Source: Lasiosphaeria ovina (lineage: Eukaryota > Ascomycota > Sordariomycetes > Sordariales > Lasiosphaeriaceae). From it: a stretch of 64,000 nucleotides of DNA. The stretch's first letter is position 1. Every line of letters begins with the position of its first letter. The stretch is taken from the NCBI GenBank assembly GCA_033439765.1, contig JAULSN010000006.1, positions 3,100,001-3,164,000 on the forward strand, given 5' to 3'. A model generated the notes under the pieces. That model saw only the letters and a program-made list of their open reading frames with translations, searched no databases and was not told the DNA's origin. The position numbers and the translations under genes are program-made. Below are positions 12,098 through 22,648 of this stretch, in pieces.

Positions 12098-13516
12098 ATG
12101 CCTTTGAAGCGACATTTTGCTTTCTTGGCTGCCTGTCTCTTTCTCGCCTTTCTCCCCCTTGCCTTTGGCCGGCCCAGAGGATTGCATTCCGGGGCTGGCC
12201 CTTGGAGGCACCACCCCCATCATCAAAAGCATGCCAACTCCATATTTCTACCGGTCCGCCCGCCACGTCCTGTCCCGACAAGGGACGTCTCAGAGGCTGA
12301 ATCGCCAGACAGCGAGAACCAAGACAAGCGGGCCAGGGCAGTCGCGGCTGTCGTGATAACAACCCGGATACGGGCGCACCCCCGACCCACTTCGGCTCGG
12401 ACCACTATACATTCGGGTTCAACGACACACGTGCCATACCTTGGTTTCGGTCTCGGCCCAGATGGAAATGACTTATCCTCCGCGGATGCCCGGATTGCAC
12501 AGCGACTCGCCGAGGGAGCCGCAAGGAAGACCTGTCGCCAACTTCCCGAAAACAAACCACAACCCGCCAGCCTTCAGCAGCCAGACGGCCAGGTGTTGAC
12601 GATCGTGGCTCCAAGAGACGCAGGCCCGTCCCTCCGCCACCCAGGAACTGACATAATAGTCCGCGCCAGCCACACCAGCGAGAAATCCCAAGCAGAAAAC
12701 AAGAACAAAGCACACTCCTACCCCTATAAACACGCCGAAAAGGACCACAAAGCACACTCCTACCCGTATAAACATCCTGAAACGGTCAACAAAGAAAACC
12801 CCCACCCCCGCCACCACGACGCTGAACAGGAAGAAAGACATACCAAAGCACCGCGCCCGGCACCGACACGCCATCAATCCGGCCCGTCGCCCGTGCCGAC
12901 ATCATCAGCGCGCAAGCGCGCCACGGGCACGTTCAGCGTCACGCAGGTGCGCAATCAGAAATATGTGGCGCAGGCCGGCGGCGGCAAGGCCAACGGAACA
13001 ACCGCGACCCACGCCGGCCACAGGGGCGTGCGCGACATGGTGCGCGCACACGCCAAGTTCGGCGCTGAGATGTCTGTGGGCGTAAGAGCTGCTGTGCGGC
13101 GGTCGGGGTTTGATGACCATGGTTTTGGTGATGGCGATGGTGATGGTGGTCGCGAGAAACGTGCGTCCCCATTTTTCCCTCCCTCTTTCCAGTCAGGTAC
13201 CGAGTGAGTGAGTGGTCAGCGAGTTGTTAGCTAATTAACAGTGAGACCAACAGGAGGCGACGTGACGGGCACGGTGCCGGCGATCCCGCCGCCGCAGGGA
13301 ACGGAGTTTGAGTACCTGTCGCCGGTGCAGATCGGGTCGCTGCTGCTGGCGCCGGCCAACGTAGTGCAGGTCTACTACGCACAGGTGCCGGGCAGCGGGT
13401 ACGGCGCGGCGTGGGCGGCCATCGCGTACCCGTGCGCCGAGGCGCTGGAGCAAGATGCGTGTTGGGTTTGCCAACAAGCGGTTGACGAGATAGTCGGGCG
13501 TTGCGTGTTGGCCTAG
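12098..13516 (+). CDS. Secreted pepsin-like (A1) protease relic: propeptide kept, catalytic core lost
   Basis: Predicted 441 residues; exons 12098-13160 and 13254-13516 (93-bp intron). Residues 1-24 are a good signal peptide. Residues about 25-270 are a Pro/His-rich region unlike known proteases, with two copies of KAHSYPYKH. After a Lys-Arg at 273-274 comes a typical fungal A1 propeptide (GTFSVTQVRN ... HAKFGAEMS), then a second Lys-Arg at 354-355, then the usual mature start (TGTV ... EYLSPVQIG). Here the sequence jumps straight to a segment that in pepsins follows the second active site (LLLAPANVVQVYYAQVPG ... AYPC) and ends about 30 residues later. Neither DTG motif is present, so proteolysis is impossible. 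The frame is intact through the join, so it may still be expressed as a secreted non-enzyme. A recent pseudogene is the alternative. Confidence 0.7.
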
Positions 13517-14875
13517 TTCTAGAGTGTTTGTTTGTCTGCTGTTGATGTTCAAGACCGGGCCCCAAGCTGGACTTGGGCTGTCAATGAAATTACGTTTGAC
13601 TTTGCATGCTCGAGGTATCGTTGATTACCCCAGCTTATCAGCTGTGACATTTTGCACCTTTTCTCCTGTCAAGTGCAAGTACAAACGCTCTCCCGATCTA
13701 CTCGTGCATCTTGATGCAGGTGGATAACTTGAGCATTCCTCTTCTCTCCTTTCCTTTGTTGCAATGTCCTTATCTGTCAGAAATAGTCTTCCTCGAATCC
13801 TCAGTTGCTGTCCTTGCAGTTTTTAATATGGACCCGACGAGTAATTACTCTCTCGCCTTTACAACTGCTGAGATGCTCATCCCCGGACAATCCCAGGCCT
13901 GACCCGCCAGCAAGCCAGACAGAAGAGCAAAAGGGGCATTGTGCCTGCCGATCCGGGTCTTCGGCGCGGTGACTGTACTGTTCAAGATGGCTTACATGCA
14001 TGGCATCTGCTGTGCGCCGAAGCGTACATGACGAGAGCCCGTCTAACTATTGCCTCTGATTCCTGAAAGGGGCGCGCAATACCGTCCGGATGCCACCGCG
14101 GAGGCAGGGCGCAGAGCACGGGGCCGACACGGACTCCTGCACGGCTCGACAGATCTGGCCACATCCAGGGGAAACAACCGCAAAGAAGTGATCCTGAAAG
14201 TAAGTAGGTGGGCGGGATTATTTTTTCGTTGGTGGCGGTGGGCTGCCATTTTGATTGATGCACGGCGGTCCGTGGGTTGCCAGACTATTCGCCGCCAGCA
14301 TTTGGGCACGGAGTGCTGGGACCCCTCTCCTCCCACTCCCACGGCTCCCGGTCCTACACAGCACGCGGGCAGCGGTTGCATTCTGCGGGGGAGGAAGGGG
14401 TGACAGGACTCGGACCCTGACCACCAACAAACGGACGGCCTGTCCTGTCACCACCCCCGCACTCTTGTGCTGGATTCCCGCACACCAACCGCACCTGGCT
14501 GGATTAGGAGCCGTCGTCCCCATGTCCTCGTGCTGGCCGAGTCCTGCTTGGGCTGTCGCTGGCCAGTGTTGGTGTCGTGCATGCGAGGGGAGCCTGTGCG
14601 CCTGCAGCTGGTGCTCTCGCACAAGGATTTCCCCCTCGTCGACGAGGGTCCCAAAATCCCTCCAACACGTGGTGTTGCGAACCGCGGCCCCGGCGCCGTG
14701 TCTATAAGACTCGCATGGGATCGCTGCTGCGGTCCTGGTTGTTGACTGGCTCGACTGGTCGGGTCCCTGCATTCGTTTCCTTTTCCCAATCGAACGGCAC
14801 CTTGTAATTAATAAGTTGCGTGTCCTGCCATTCCAGAATTAGTTCTAGACTGTCGCTGCCCGCATCCGATCGACC
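13517..14875. other. Intergenic region, 1.4 kb
   Basis: GC-rich with several overlapping open frames on both strands, none with a recognisable domain or splice logic. Nothing supported. Confidence 0.45.
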
Positions 14876-16209
14876 ATGGACGACGACGACCAAGGCCCCA
14901 AGATCCTGGCCACGACATGGGCCCTCACAGGCCTGTCGGCCGTCTTCCTCGCCGTGCGCCTGTTCTGCAAGCTACGCACCAAGCGGCGCCTTTGGTGGGA
15001 TGACTACGTGCTTGTCCTGTCTTGGGTGAGTCTCTGCTGCCCTCAAAGCCGTCGTTCATCTAGTTGGTCTTCCACTGACAACGATTTCAGGCCATGCTGC
15101 TGGTGTCGATCACCCTTGTCACCGTGAGCGTGCCCAAAGGCCTCGGCAAGCACGTGTACGCGGTCCCGTTCGAGAACTTTGCCTTCCTCGGCATCACGGG
15201 CAACTTCACGGGCACCTTCTCGATCCTCGCCGCCATGTGGAGCAAGACGTCGTTTGCAGTCACGCTGCTGCGGCTGGTGCAGGGGCGGACGAAGGCCTTC
15301 GTCTGGTTCATTATCGCGACGGTGAACATTCTGATGGGCCTCAACGCCATATTCCTGTGGGTCCGCTGCTCGCCCGTGCAAAAGACGTGGAACCCCTATG
15401 TCCCGGGGACTTGTTGGGATCCGCAAGCGTATCCGATCTTTGGCATGTTTGCCGCGGGTAAGTGAAAATCGGGTGGTGTCTCTGTGGTTTGTTGGGGCCC
15501 GGCGCTGATGTTCTGTGTTCTGCAGGTTACTCGGCCGCCATGGACTTTGTGCTCGCGCTGCTCCCCTGGACGGTCATCTGGAACCTGCAGATGAAGCGGC
15601 GAGAGAAAGTCGGCGTTGCATTGGCCATGAGCATGGGAATCTTGTGGGTCTTTCAACTCTTGCCAGTGCAAAACTTGAGCATGCTCAGTACTGACCGTGA
15701 CCGACAGCGCCGGCGCGACGGCCGTGGTCAAGACCACCGTCATACCAACGCTTGCATCTCCCGACTTTACCTGTAAGCCAAACCGCCCTGCACTGCATCG
15801 CCGTACTCCCCCTTTAAGACATCACTGCTGACCAAATCCAGACGTGTCGGCGCCTCTTATCCTGTGGGGAGCGGCCGAGTCGGCCGTGACTATTATGGCG
15901 GCGTCGATTCCGGTGCTGCGCACGCTGTTCCGCGACCTGCAGACGCTGAGCCGGCGGCTGTACGTGTCGGACAGCAAGAACGACACGCAGATCTCAAAGA
16001 TTTCGCCCAAGCAGAACACGGTCGTCATCTCGGGCGGCGGCCCGTCCCCGCTCACCACCACGACCACCAACTCCAGCGACAGGGCGCCGCTCCGCGAGGC
16101 CGGCGGCCGCATCATCCAGAGCACCGAGATCATGGTTGCCGTCGAATTCCGCAAGGACGACGACCCGGATGGTCACGGCGTCGACGAGGTACGCGCCGAG
16201 CATGTTTAA
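14876..16209 (+). CDS. Rhodopsin-domain integral membrane protein (PTH11/SAT20-like seven-helix family)
   Basis: Predicted 355 residues from five exons: 14876-15025, 15091-15457, 15526-15643, 15708-15772, 15842-16209. The sequence shows the hallmarks of the fungal 'rhodopsin domain-containing' family: RLFCKLRTKRRLWWDDYVLV after helix 1, Cys in the extracellular loops (RCSPVQKTW ... GTCWD), an ALLPWTVIWNLQMKRREK segment, and a last helix with AAESAVTIMAASIPVLRTL. The C-terminal tail is polar and Ser/Thr-rich. Members sit in the plasma membrane; some (PTH11-like) act as surface receptors, but this subgroup has no firm function and no retinal-binding role is implied. The third intron (15644-15707) is placed so that GIFAGATAVVK reads through, as is usual in the family. 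Confidence 0.85.
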
Positions 16210-16516
16210 TGTACAATACCTTAGTTTTAATTAATTGGTTCGCATTCTATCCACTTCAATATGAGACTTCATCGCCTCTGCTCTATTACGCTGCCTTTCA
16301 TCCCATCTCGAGTTTTATATGTGGGCCATATATTTCCTGTCGAATCTTAGTAAATTCTCTTGGCCCTCCTAGATTTCCCTGCCAACCAAGTACAAGAACC
16401 TATTAACACGCTTCCGTGGTAAAGAGCCTGTCTTGAGCCGCGGTCTGTGATAGGGCCTATTAGCGGGCCCGCTACCCAACAGTCCAGTGGCTACGGTTGG
16501 TGTCCACACCAACAAA

Positions 16517-16595
16517 TCTTCCGTAGTATAGTGGTCAGTATATGAGCTTGTCATACGACTCCGCTCGGGACCCGGGTTCAATTCCCGGCGGGAGA
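16517..16595 (+). tRNA. tRNA-Asp (GTC) with an 8-nt intron
   Basis: A full cloverleaf folds. The acceptor stem pairs 16517-16523 with 16589-16595 (one G-T). The D arm carries box A (TAGTATAGTGG). The anticodon stem pairs 16543-16547 with 16563-16567; anticodon GTC is at 16550-16552. A four-base variable loop and a T arm CCGGG/CCCGG around TTCAATT (box B) follow. The anticodon loop is eight bases too long; placing an intron after position 37 (16554-16561) leaves the loop TTGTCAC, as expected for a nuclear tRNA cut by the splicing endonuclease. Confidence 0.88.
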
Positions 16596-16605
16596 GACCT
16601 ATTCC

Positions 16606-16610
16606 TTTTT
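16606..16610 (+). terminator. RNA polymerase III terminator of the tRNA gene
   Basis: A TTTTT run starts 11 bases after the tRNA 3' end, with a second T tract around 16620. This is the usual pol III stop signal. Confidence 0.6.
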
Positions 16611-17197
16611 GCCGTTTCTCTTTTTTCATCTTATCTTTTAGCCCGCTTTCCACTTCCCGTGGGGACTTCGTTGGTCTCTTGTTTTATCTTATCACCTGGT
16701 TTTTGAGCCCTGCCAACAGTCAACGGGCCCGTCGGGACTCGCCGACAGCGAACCGTGGGGCCTCGCCACCGGCCGTCAAGCTGGTGGGGAAGGCAAACAG
16801 GCAGCCAGCGGCTCCAATCACGCTCGGGAGTTTGCGGAGCTTGGCCCAGCGACGCGACCCGCCCATGTGAGAGCGCGGGCTCGGCACGCCGCGGGACCAG
16901 CGATTTATTAGGCAGGCCAACCGTCACCTTGAAATTCACCGCCCCAGTGAGTGGGGAGACCTTCCTCATCGGGCGCGTTATCATGAGAGATTTGCGGGTT
17001 TGGCCACCAACTACCTAGGTAAAGAATTACCAAGACTTTCCCGGCCCTATTATTATTTACATAGCAAGCGATCGCCAGTCTTGTTTGTTCGCCATCATTT
17101 CGACTGAACTTCACAGCAGTCCCGCGCTACTTACTCCGTATTTCCCCCACCTCAATACCTAGTCCCCTCTCACAGCTTCACCACTCAACCACACAGC
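16611..17197. other. Intergenic region, 0.6 kb
   Basis: No coding evidence. Contains the presumed promoter of the 2OG oxygenase gene. Confidence 0.45.
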
Positions 17198-18524
17198 ATG
17201 GATTTACCAGTCGTCGACCTCGACGTCTTCCGCAACCAGCCGCGCGACTCTGCAGCGGTGCAGGCAGAGTGTGCCAAGGCGGCAGAGGCGCTCATCACAT
17301 TCGGGGCGCTGGTGCTGCACGACTCGCGCGTGTCGGAGCAGGACAACGACGCCTTTCTCGACCTGCTCGAGGACTACTTCGCGCAGCCCGAGGCGGACCT
17401 CAAGCGTGACGAGCGGCCCGAGCTCAGCTACCAGATTGGCGTCACGCTGGAGAACACGGAGAAGCCCAAGTGCGCCGCCGACGAGCCGTGCTTGCGCGTC
17501 ATTGAGCGCCTCGAGCCCTCGGAGCGGCCCCTCGACATCACCGCCCACAGCCCCGACCCCAAGTGCCGCTTCTTCTGGAAGATGGTCGAGCGCCCCCCCT
17601 ACGACACAAAGTTCCCCGGCCTCAACGCCCCCAACATCATCCCCGACGCCCCGCACATCGCCGCCCGCTGGGGGTCGACCATGGACCAGTGGGGCGCCTC
17701 GATGAAGAACGCGTGAGTGGCCGTGCAGACGTGCAGGCTTTGGTAGGGTGCGCACGGCTTACAAACAATCAACAGTGTTGAAGGGCTCACCGAGATGGCT
17801 GCCGTGGGCCTGGGCCTGCCAGCCGAGACGTTCAAGGACGCCGGGCGATACGGGTAGGGTTGAATCTGCGCCCCTAAACACAGGCGACCTCGGAACTTTG
17901 CTAACCGCCGCCCATGATGCCTTGTTCAGACCGCACCTGCTGGCGCCAACAGCGTCGGACCTGCAAAAGTACGGAGCCAAAGACACCATCCTCGCAGGCT
18001 TCCACACGGACCTCAACTTCCTGACCATCCACGGGCGGTCGCGGTACCCGGGCTTGCACATCTGGGCGCGCAACACGGGGCGGCGCATCGCCGTTAAGAT
18101 CCCGCCCGGCAACAACCTGCTGGTGCAGGCCGGCAAGCAGCTCGAGCACATGACGGGCGGGCTGGTCAAGGCCGGCTTCCACGAGGTCGTCGTCAACGAC
18201 CAGACGCTCGCCGTCATTGCCGCGCGCCGCGAGACCAAGCCCGACCGCCCCCTCGTCCGCATCTCGTCTACTTTCTTCTGGCACCTCTCGTCGGATCTTG
18301 ATTTGGCGCCCATCCCCGCTCTGGCTGCCAAGGCTAAAGAGCTCCGCGCTGAGCAGTTCAATCTGGGGAGAGATGATGGGGATGATGTTGAGTACCCGCC
18401 CATGAAGGTCGGCGAGCAGGTCCAGAGGTATGTCCCTCCTAACACCTCCCTTCTGCCATTCGTTGTTCTGGCTGAGAGACTAATGTGGCGCAGCGAGCTC
18501 AAGCACATTGCGCTGATGGCGTGA
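17198..18524 (+). CDS. 2-oxoglutarate/Fe(II)-dependent oxygenase (clavaminate/isopenicillin-N-synthase-like fold)
   Basis: Predicted 373 residues; exons 17198-17712, 17776-17853, 17930-18427, 18494-18524. The iron triad is visible: HTD (His223, Asp225) and the distal His271 in LEHMTGG; the 2-oxoglutarate-binding Arg308 sits in RISS, the usual R-x-S motif. The N-terminal part has the VVDLDVF strand and acidic helices of the DIOX_N region. The last intron (18428-18493, 66 bp) has no stop and is a multiple of three, so retention would give a 395-residue form. The protein is probably cytosolic. Substrate unknown; no neighbouring pathway gene points to one. Confidence 0.85.
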
Positions 18525-18845
18525 GAGAGCGACGTTGCCCGGCGCATCAAATTCAATGGCGCCACGGGTTTGAGTCTTGGTTACACGGCATTATTTAGCT
18601 AGGTTTGGTTTGGTTTGGTGTCTTGGATCCGTGGACCGTGGTCATGTGCATGAGGTTGTACGGCCTCTTTTGACATGTTACACTGCTTTAGACGTCGCTT
18701 TTTTAGTATCACGATCATTTGTCAAGTTGTTTGTTTATTAATTAATTAGTTGCTGTGCATCCAGCCATTTGGTATCTCTCCAGCACATAATTATCATGCT
18801 TTCCAGGTTTCCGTCACGAATCCTAAGCTGAATACGGTAAGTATA

Positions 18846-19151
18846 TTAAGTTGAACCGGCACTGCCCCGTGCGATATGCACGCCAGTCCTTGACAAACTC
18901 TCGCAAGTATCAACTATAACACCAAAACACACATCGACCGTCGCCATGGCCGCGCCGTTCAGGAACGTCTGACACCCGATGCCCGCCTGCGTCTGCACCA
19001 GGCCGTACACGGTCGGGCTCTGCAAAGGGCACCCCCGCACGCCCGACACGCCGGAGGCGCCCAGCCGCAGAATGCGCGGCGACACCGCGGCGCCGTGCGC
19101 CATGCTCAGCGTGGTCGCTGGCATCACGGCGAGCATCGTGCGAAGATGCAT
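18846..19151 (-). CDS. Hypothetical small protein with signal-like N-terminus
   Basis: A single-exon frame of 101 residues on the minus strand. It begins with a short hydrophobic stretch (MLAVMPATTLSMAHGAA) and has four cysteines spaced along a Gly/Val-rich body. It loosely recalls small secreted fungal proteins but no family is recognised. It lies at the edge of the gene-poor RIP-like region, so it may be a relic or a chance frame. Confidence 0.25.
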   Translation of the reverse strand: MHLRTMLAVMPATTLSMAHGAAVSPRILRLGASGVSGVRGCPLQSPTVYGLVQTQAGIGCQTFLNGAAMATVDVCFGVIVDTCESLSRTGVHIARGSAGST

Positions 19152-20511
19152 TGTTGTCCGAGATGGGTGTGGGCAGTGGTTGTGGGAGCGGGAGCTTCTG
19201 TGATCTAGGTTGACGATGAGCTCTACTGGTGTGTTTAGGCTCTGGGGTGGTGTAGACGATGGGCTCTGGTACGCAGGCAGGCAGGTGCGTGGTGTTTTAT
19301 CGTCGCGGCATTCCGAGTTATGCCCAGGACAAGCAGCAGTCTCCGAATCTGGAGATGTTGTCCTTGGCAAATGCCATTGGCCGGCGCATCCTGGCTGCTC
19401 GGTATTCCCGACGGTGTAGGTCCTAGTCGGGCTCAGCTCAGCTCCAGGTGATCACTGTGGCGAAACTGGTCGTTTAAAAATTGGTAAGAGAACACTTGAT
19501 CTCGGCCTGTACTGCTGGGACAGTCCCGATAAATACCAAACCACTTCCAGGCCCAGCCTTGGACTCGTCACAGTGACACCGCATGCCGCTATCAATTTAT
19601 TGCGCTGTGGCTGAGCATTTCCAGCGCCCCTTTACCAATCATTGCCGAAAGCCAAGGCTGTTGAACGCCACTGGGCACTGTCGCATCCTGACGGGCAGTT
19701 TTTGGTCAGCTTGCCAGGCATCCCCTCAGTGGAATATCAACAGCCTCAAAAATAAGACGGATGTGGTAATGCTTGTCGACGGCAGACCTTATTGCGGCCC
19801 TCGAACCTACTGCCAGAGTTGCGCACACCCCAATCATCAAAACTAATAGAAGTGCCTGAGCCGAAAAACGTGCGAAATGCCCTATCTAGCCCGCTGTCGG
19901 TGTTGATTCACATTTTACGCCAGCTAGCTCACCAGAGATATGTAGCCCACCTAGCCTGCTTCACAAGAAGGATAAACCAACATGCCTATATCGAACGAAA
20001 ACCGATCCCAGGCCGAATGGTGGTTGTTGGAATCTGTATTAACGATTCGCAAAGGTCGGCTCAAACCTTACAAGTGGACTGACGTTGTGCTGGGACGTAC
20101 CCCTTTGAAGAGGTAGCACGCCCTTTGACTCTGGCTAGTACTGGTGTGGTTGAAGTTGGACTTGCTCTTTAGCTCAAGTAACTACGAGGATTAAGGGGAT
20201 ACGAAAGAGCTTCGGAAGTTCGGACGAAACTAATTGTTGGCCGGACAGCACCAAACTGGGGCATTGAGGAAGACCGTATTAGCTTGATAAACATTAATTA
20301 CGATAGGAAAGGAGAGAAAAGGAAAACTCAACCTCCATAAAGATGGAACGAGTAGACCCGGAGAGCGGTTAGATTTAATACTTAATATAAAAATAATTGC
20401 AAAATATTATAACTAATAAGCTAGGAGAATGAACGACGCCTCGAGCATATAAAGTCTGTTAAACTGCGTTCCTGTATAGGCCTGAACTCAGCACCTACAC
20501 AGGGTGCACAG
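19152..20511. other. Gene-poor intergenic region with repeat copy A and RIP-like DNA
   Basis: No supported gene. Holds one copy of a dispersed repeat (19532-19731). From about 20280 the sequence becomes AT- and TpA-rich up to the LTR-like element. Confidence 0.5.
19532..19731 (+). repeat. Dispersed repeat, copy A
   Basis: About 200 bp that match 32112-32310 in the same orientation at roughly 80-85% by eye. Both copies share long blocks such as GTGACACCGCATGCCGCTAT and CCCCTTTACCAA. Many differences are C/T or G/A, as expected after RIP. Not coding; element type unknown. Confidence 0.7.
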
Positions 20512-21088
20512 TGTTGTGACAGGCGCAGCGGAAGCGGTGGCGTAGCGGTAGCGAAGTCAGGAACCAAGTGCAGGGTAGGTCGATCAAGTGCAGGGTAGAC
20601 TGTAGGGAACTGTGCCCTACGGTCCGATACAACAGTGCTTCTGCAAGGCACTGAGGGAAGCAGGCTGACTGACTACAGGTCTGTAGAACTCTGCTACAGG
20701 CCTGCCACTCAGACTGTGAGGACTCTGCTCAGCAGTCTACCTCGTAGGCTGTAGGGGACTCTGCCCTGCAGTCAGGGTCTTCGGGACCAACTGTGGGTGC
20801 TGAAGAAGACGGAGAGGAGTTGTATTATAGAAGAAGTATAGTACAAAGAGTGGTGAGTGCAATGCTTGCTTGGAAGGAAATCTATCTAAGGAAAAAAGAC
20901 AGGTCTATATAGACCTAAGGTGGGCTCTCTAGAAGGTTCTAGAGACCCACAGGCTCCGTAGACAGCTCTGTATTCTACAGTCTTCTAGTGGGCTTGTCTT
21001 ACGTGTCAAGTCGTATAGGGGTTTCGAGAAGGTGCTGTGGGGCAAAGTAAACAATCTAGGTATAGCGCCCCACACAACGGCCACAACA
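20512..21088. mobile_element. Solo-LTR-like element rich in stem-loops
   Basis: The 577-bp segment is bounded by inverted termini TGTTGTG and CACAACA, the TG...CA ends expected of an LTR. No clear target duplication is seen (flanks CACAG and CTCAC). No gag or pol frame adjoins it. Inside are four stem-loops with 10-11-bp stems and a near-identical seven-base loop (20598-20624, 20676-20704, 20711-20738, 20747-20773), then a 16-bp palindrome (20901-20916) and a long hairpin (20920-20950). The surroundings are AT-rich and gene-free. A solo LTR is the favoured reading; a non-LTR structured repeat is possible. Confidence 0.45.
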
Positions 21089-22100
21089 CTCACAACTCCA
21101 ACACAGCTACTGCAGTGCCCTGCACTTCAGGACCCTACAACCCTGGTAACTAGCCATACTTTAACATTTACTAATTAATATATTAAATAAATTTTAAGTA
21201 TATCACCTAAGGTTAAGTAGGTTATTAATCATAACCTATATTCCTTAGCCTATAGCCGTATTCTCTATTAGGTAGGCTTATAAGTTTATAAGGTCAACCA
21301 CTACGTTAGTCTTTCTATAGAAATATACTATAAGCTCTCCTTCTATATTAAATTAAATATCCTTACGGCCACTCCTCTTACCTTTAATACCTCGGAAGTT
21401 ATATACGGATCTGACTTAATAACTTTACCGGTAACTAGGTTAAGGAACTAAAATAGGGGAAACCAATCGTTAGCCTCGTCTCCTTCTCCGCTTAGATCCT
21501 TAATAGCCCAGTCTTCCGAAAGCGGCTTAAGGCGTGGATTATATAGAGTATTCACTTATTTATTTAGCTCGCTATTATAAAAGCTTATAACCCTAGAACC
21601 CGCCCTATCAGCCCTAGTCTAAACTGGCTAGGGGTACTAAACCTATCCTATTACTCCCTCGGAGTATCTTAGGTAATTAGTAATATGGTAATTAATAAGT
21701 TAGTAATATTCTATAGCTATTATCGTATTCGGTATTCGGCGCAGCACTTAAGCGGTTCGGTAGCTAAAGATAACGCAAAATATATCGCCGGGTCTAGTAG
21801 TAGATAGATAGAATTCTACTCTACCTATATCTATAAATACTACCTTTATTATTTATGGCTCTGAATTCTTATGTCTTCTTCTATCTAAGGCCACTAAGTT
21901 TCCTATTCGTAGTCCGCCTTTATAGTTTCAAAGAGATAAAGAAGTTATCTTATTTGAGTCTAACGCGGGCTAGATAACGTATAAGATACGAAGTAGAAAT
22001 AGAAGTATACGAAAGTATCTATATAAACGAGGGGATACCGCAGTTTTTGGCCACGCTTATTTCAACGGAGCATCTTTCGGAGTCGTAATTCTTGGGCGAG
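21089..22100. other. AT-rich, RIP-like degraded repeat DNA
   Basis: About 1 kb with very high TpA content, many stops in all frames and no long open frame, next to an LTR-like element. This is the look of a transposon inactivated by RIP in a fungus. No coding remnant could be identified by eye. Confidence 0.6.
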
Positions 22101-22648
22101 TCATGGTTCTAATCGGATCCGTCAACCGGGGAAGGTTGTGCAGCGGCCAAGATGATCTCAACCAGGTTTAGTCTCCAAACCCGAGGATAGTCATCTAGCC
22201 TCCAGTTTGCTGGGTTTCTTAGAGGTAGTACCGTAGAGACAACCACTACACGTTAACTGTGTGATTCCGTACTGCGCGGCCGCCGCGGGCAGAGTCTTGC
22301 CATTGGCAACTTCGTCAACTTGCAAACGTAATATTCTGCTCTTGCACATCGAGTTTGGTATGATTTGCAGCAAGTTGTAGAAATAGTGGTGGTTGGAAAC
22401 GAGGGTAGTGTCGCTTGGGGTTGTTGATAACAATTTTCATCTTTATTTTCAGGTGGTTGGTTGTGAGGGCATTTCGAGTCGGGTTGCACAAGACTCAATC
22501 ACGAGGGCGGGGTCAACGTGGCGTCAAATCACAATGGTGCCCGAAGTCGGGCTGCATTTGGGTATGGCAAACGAATTCCCGTCGCCACAAGACCCAAGAA
22601 AATTCACATAGACTCCAATGCTGAGCACCTTCCGATCCCCAGACCTCC
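22101..22648. other. Intergenic region upstream of the Clr5-ankyrin gene
   Basis: Composition returns to normal. No gene supported; presumably holds the promoter of the next gene. Confidence 0.45.

Noticed and set aside
20598..20773. CRISPR-like array
   Set aside because: Units are hairpins with variable stems and irregular spacing in a eukaryotic repeat; there are no identical repeats with unique spacers.
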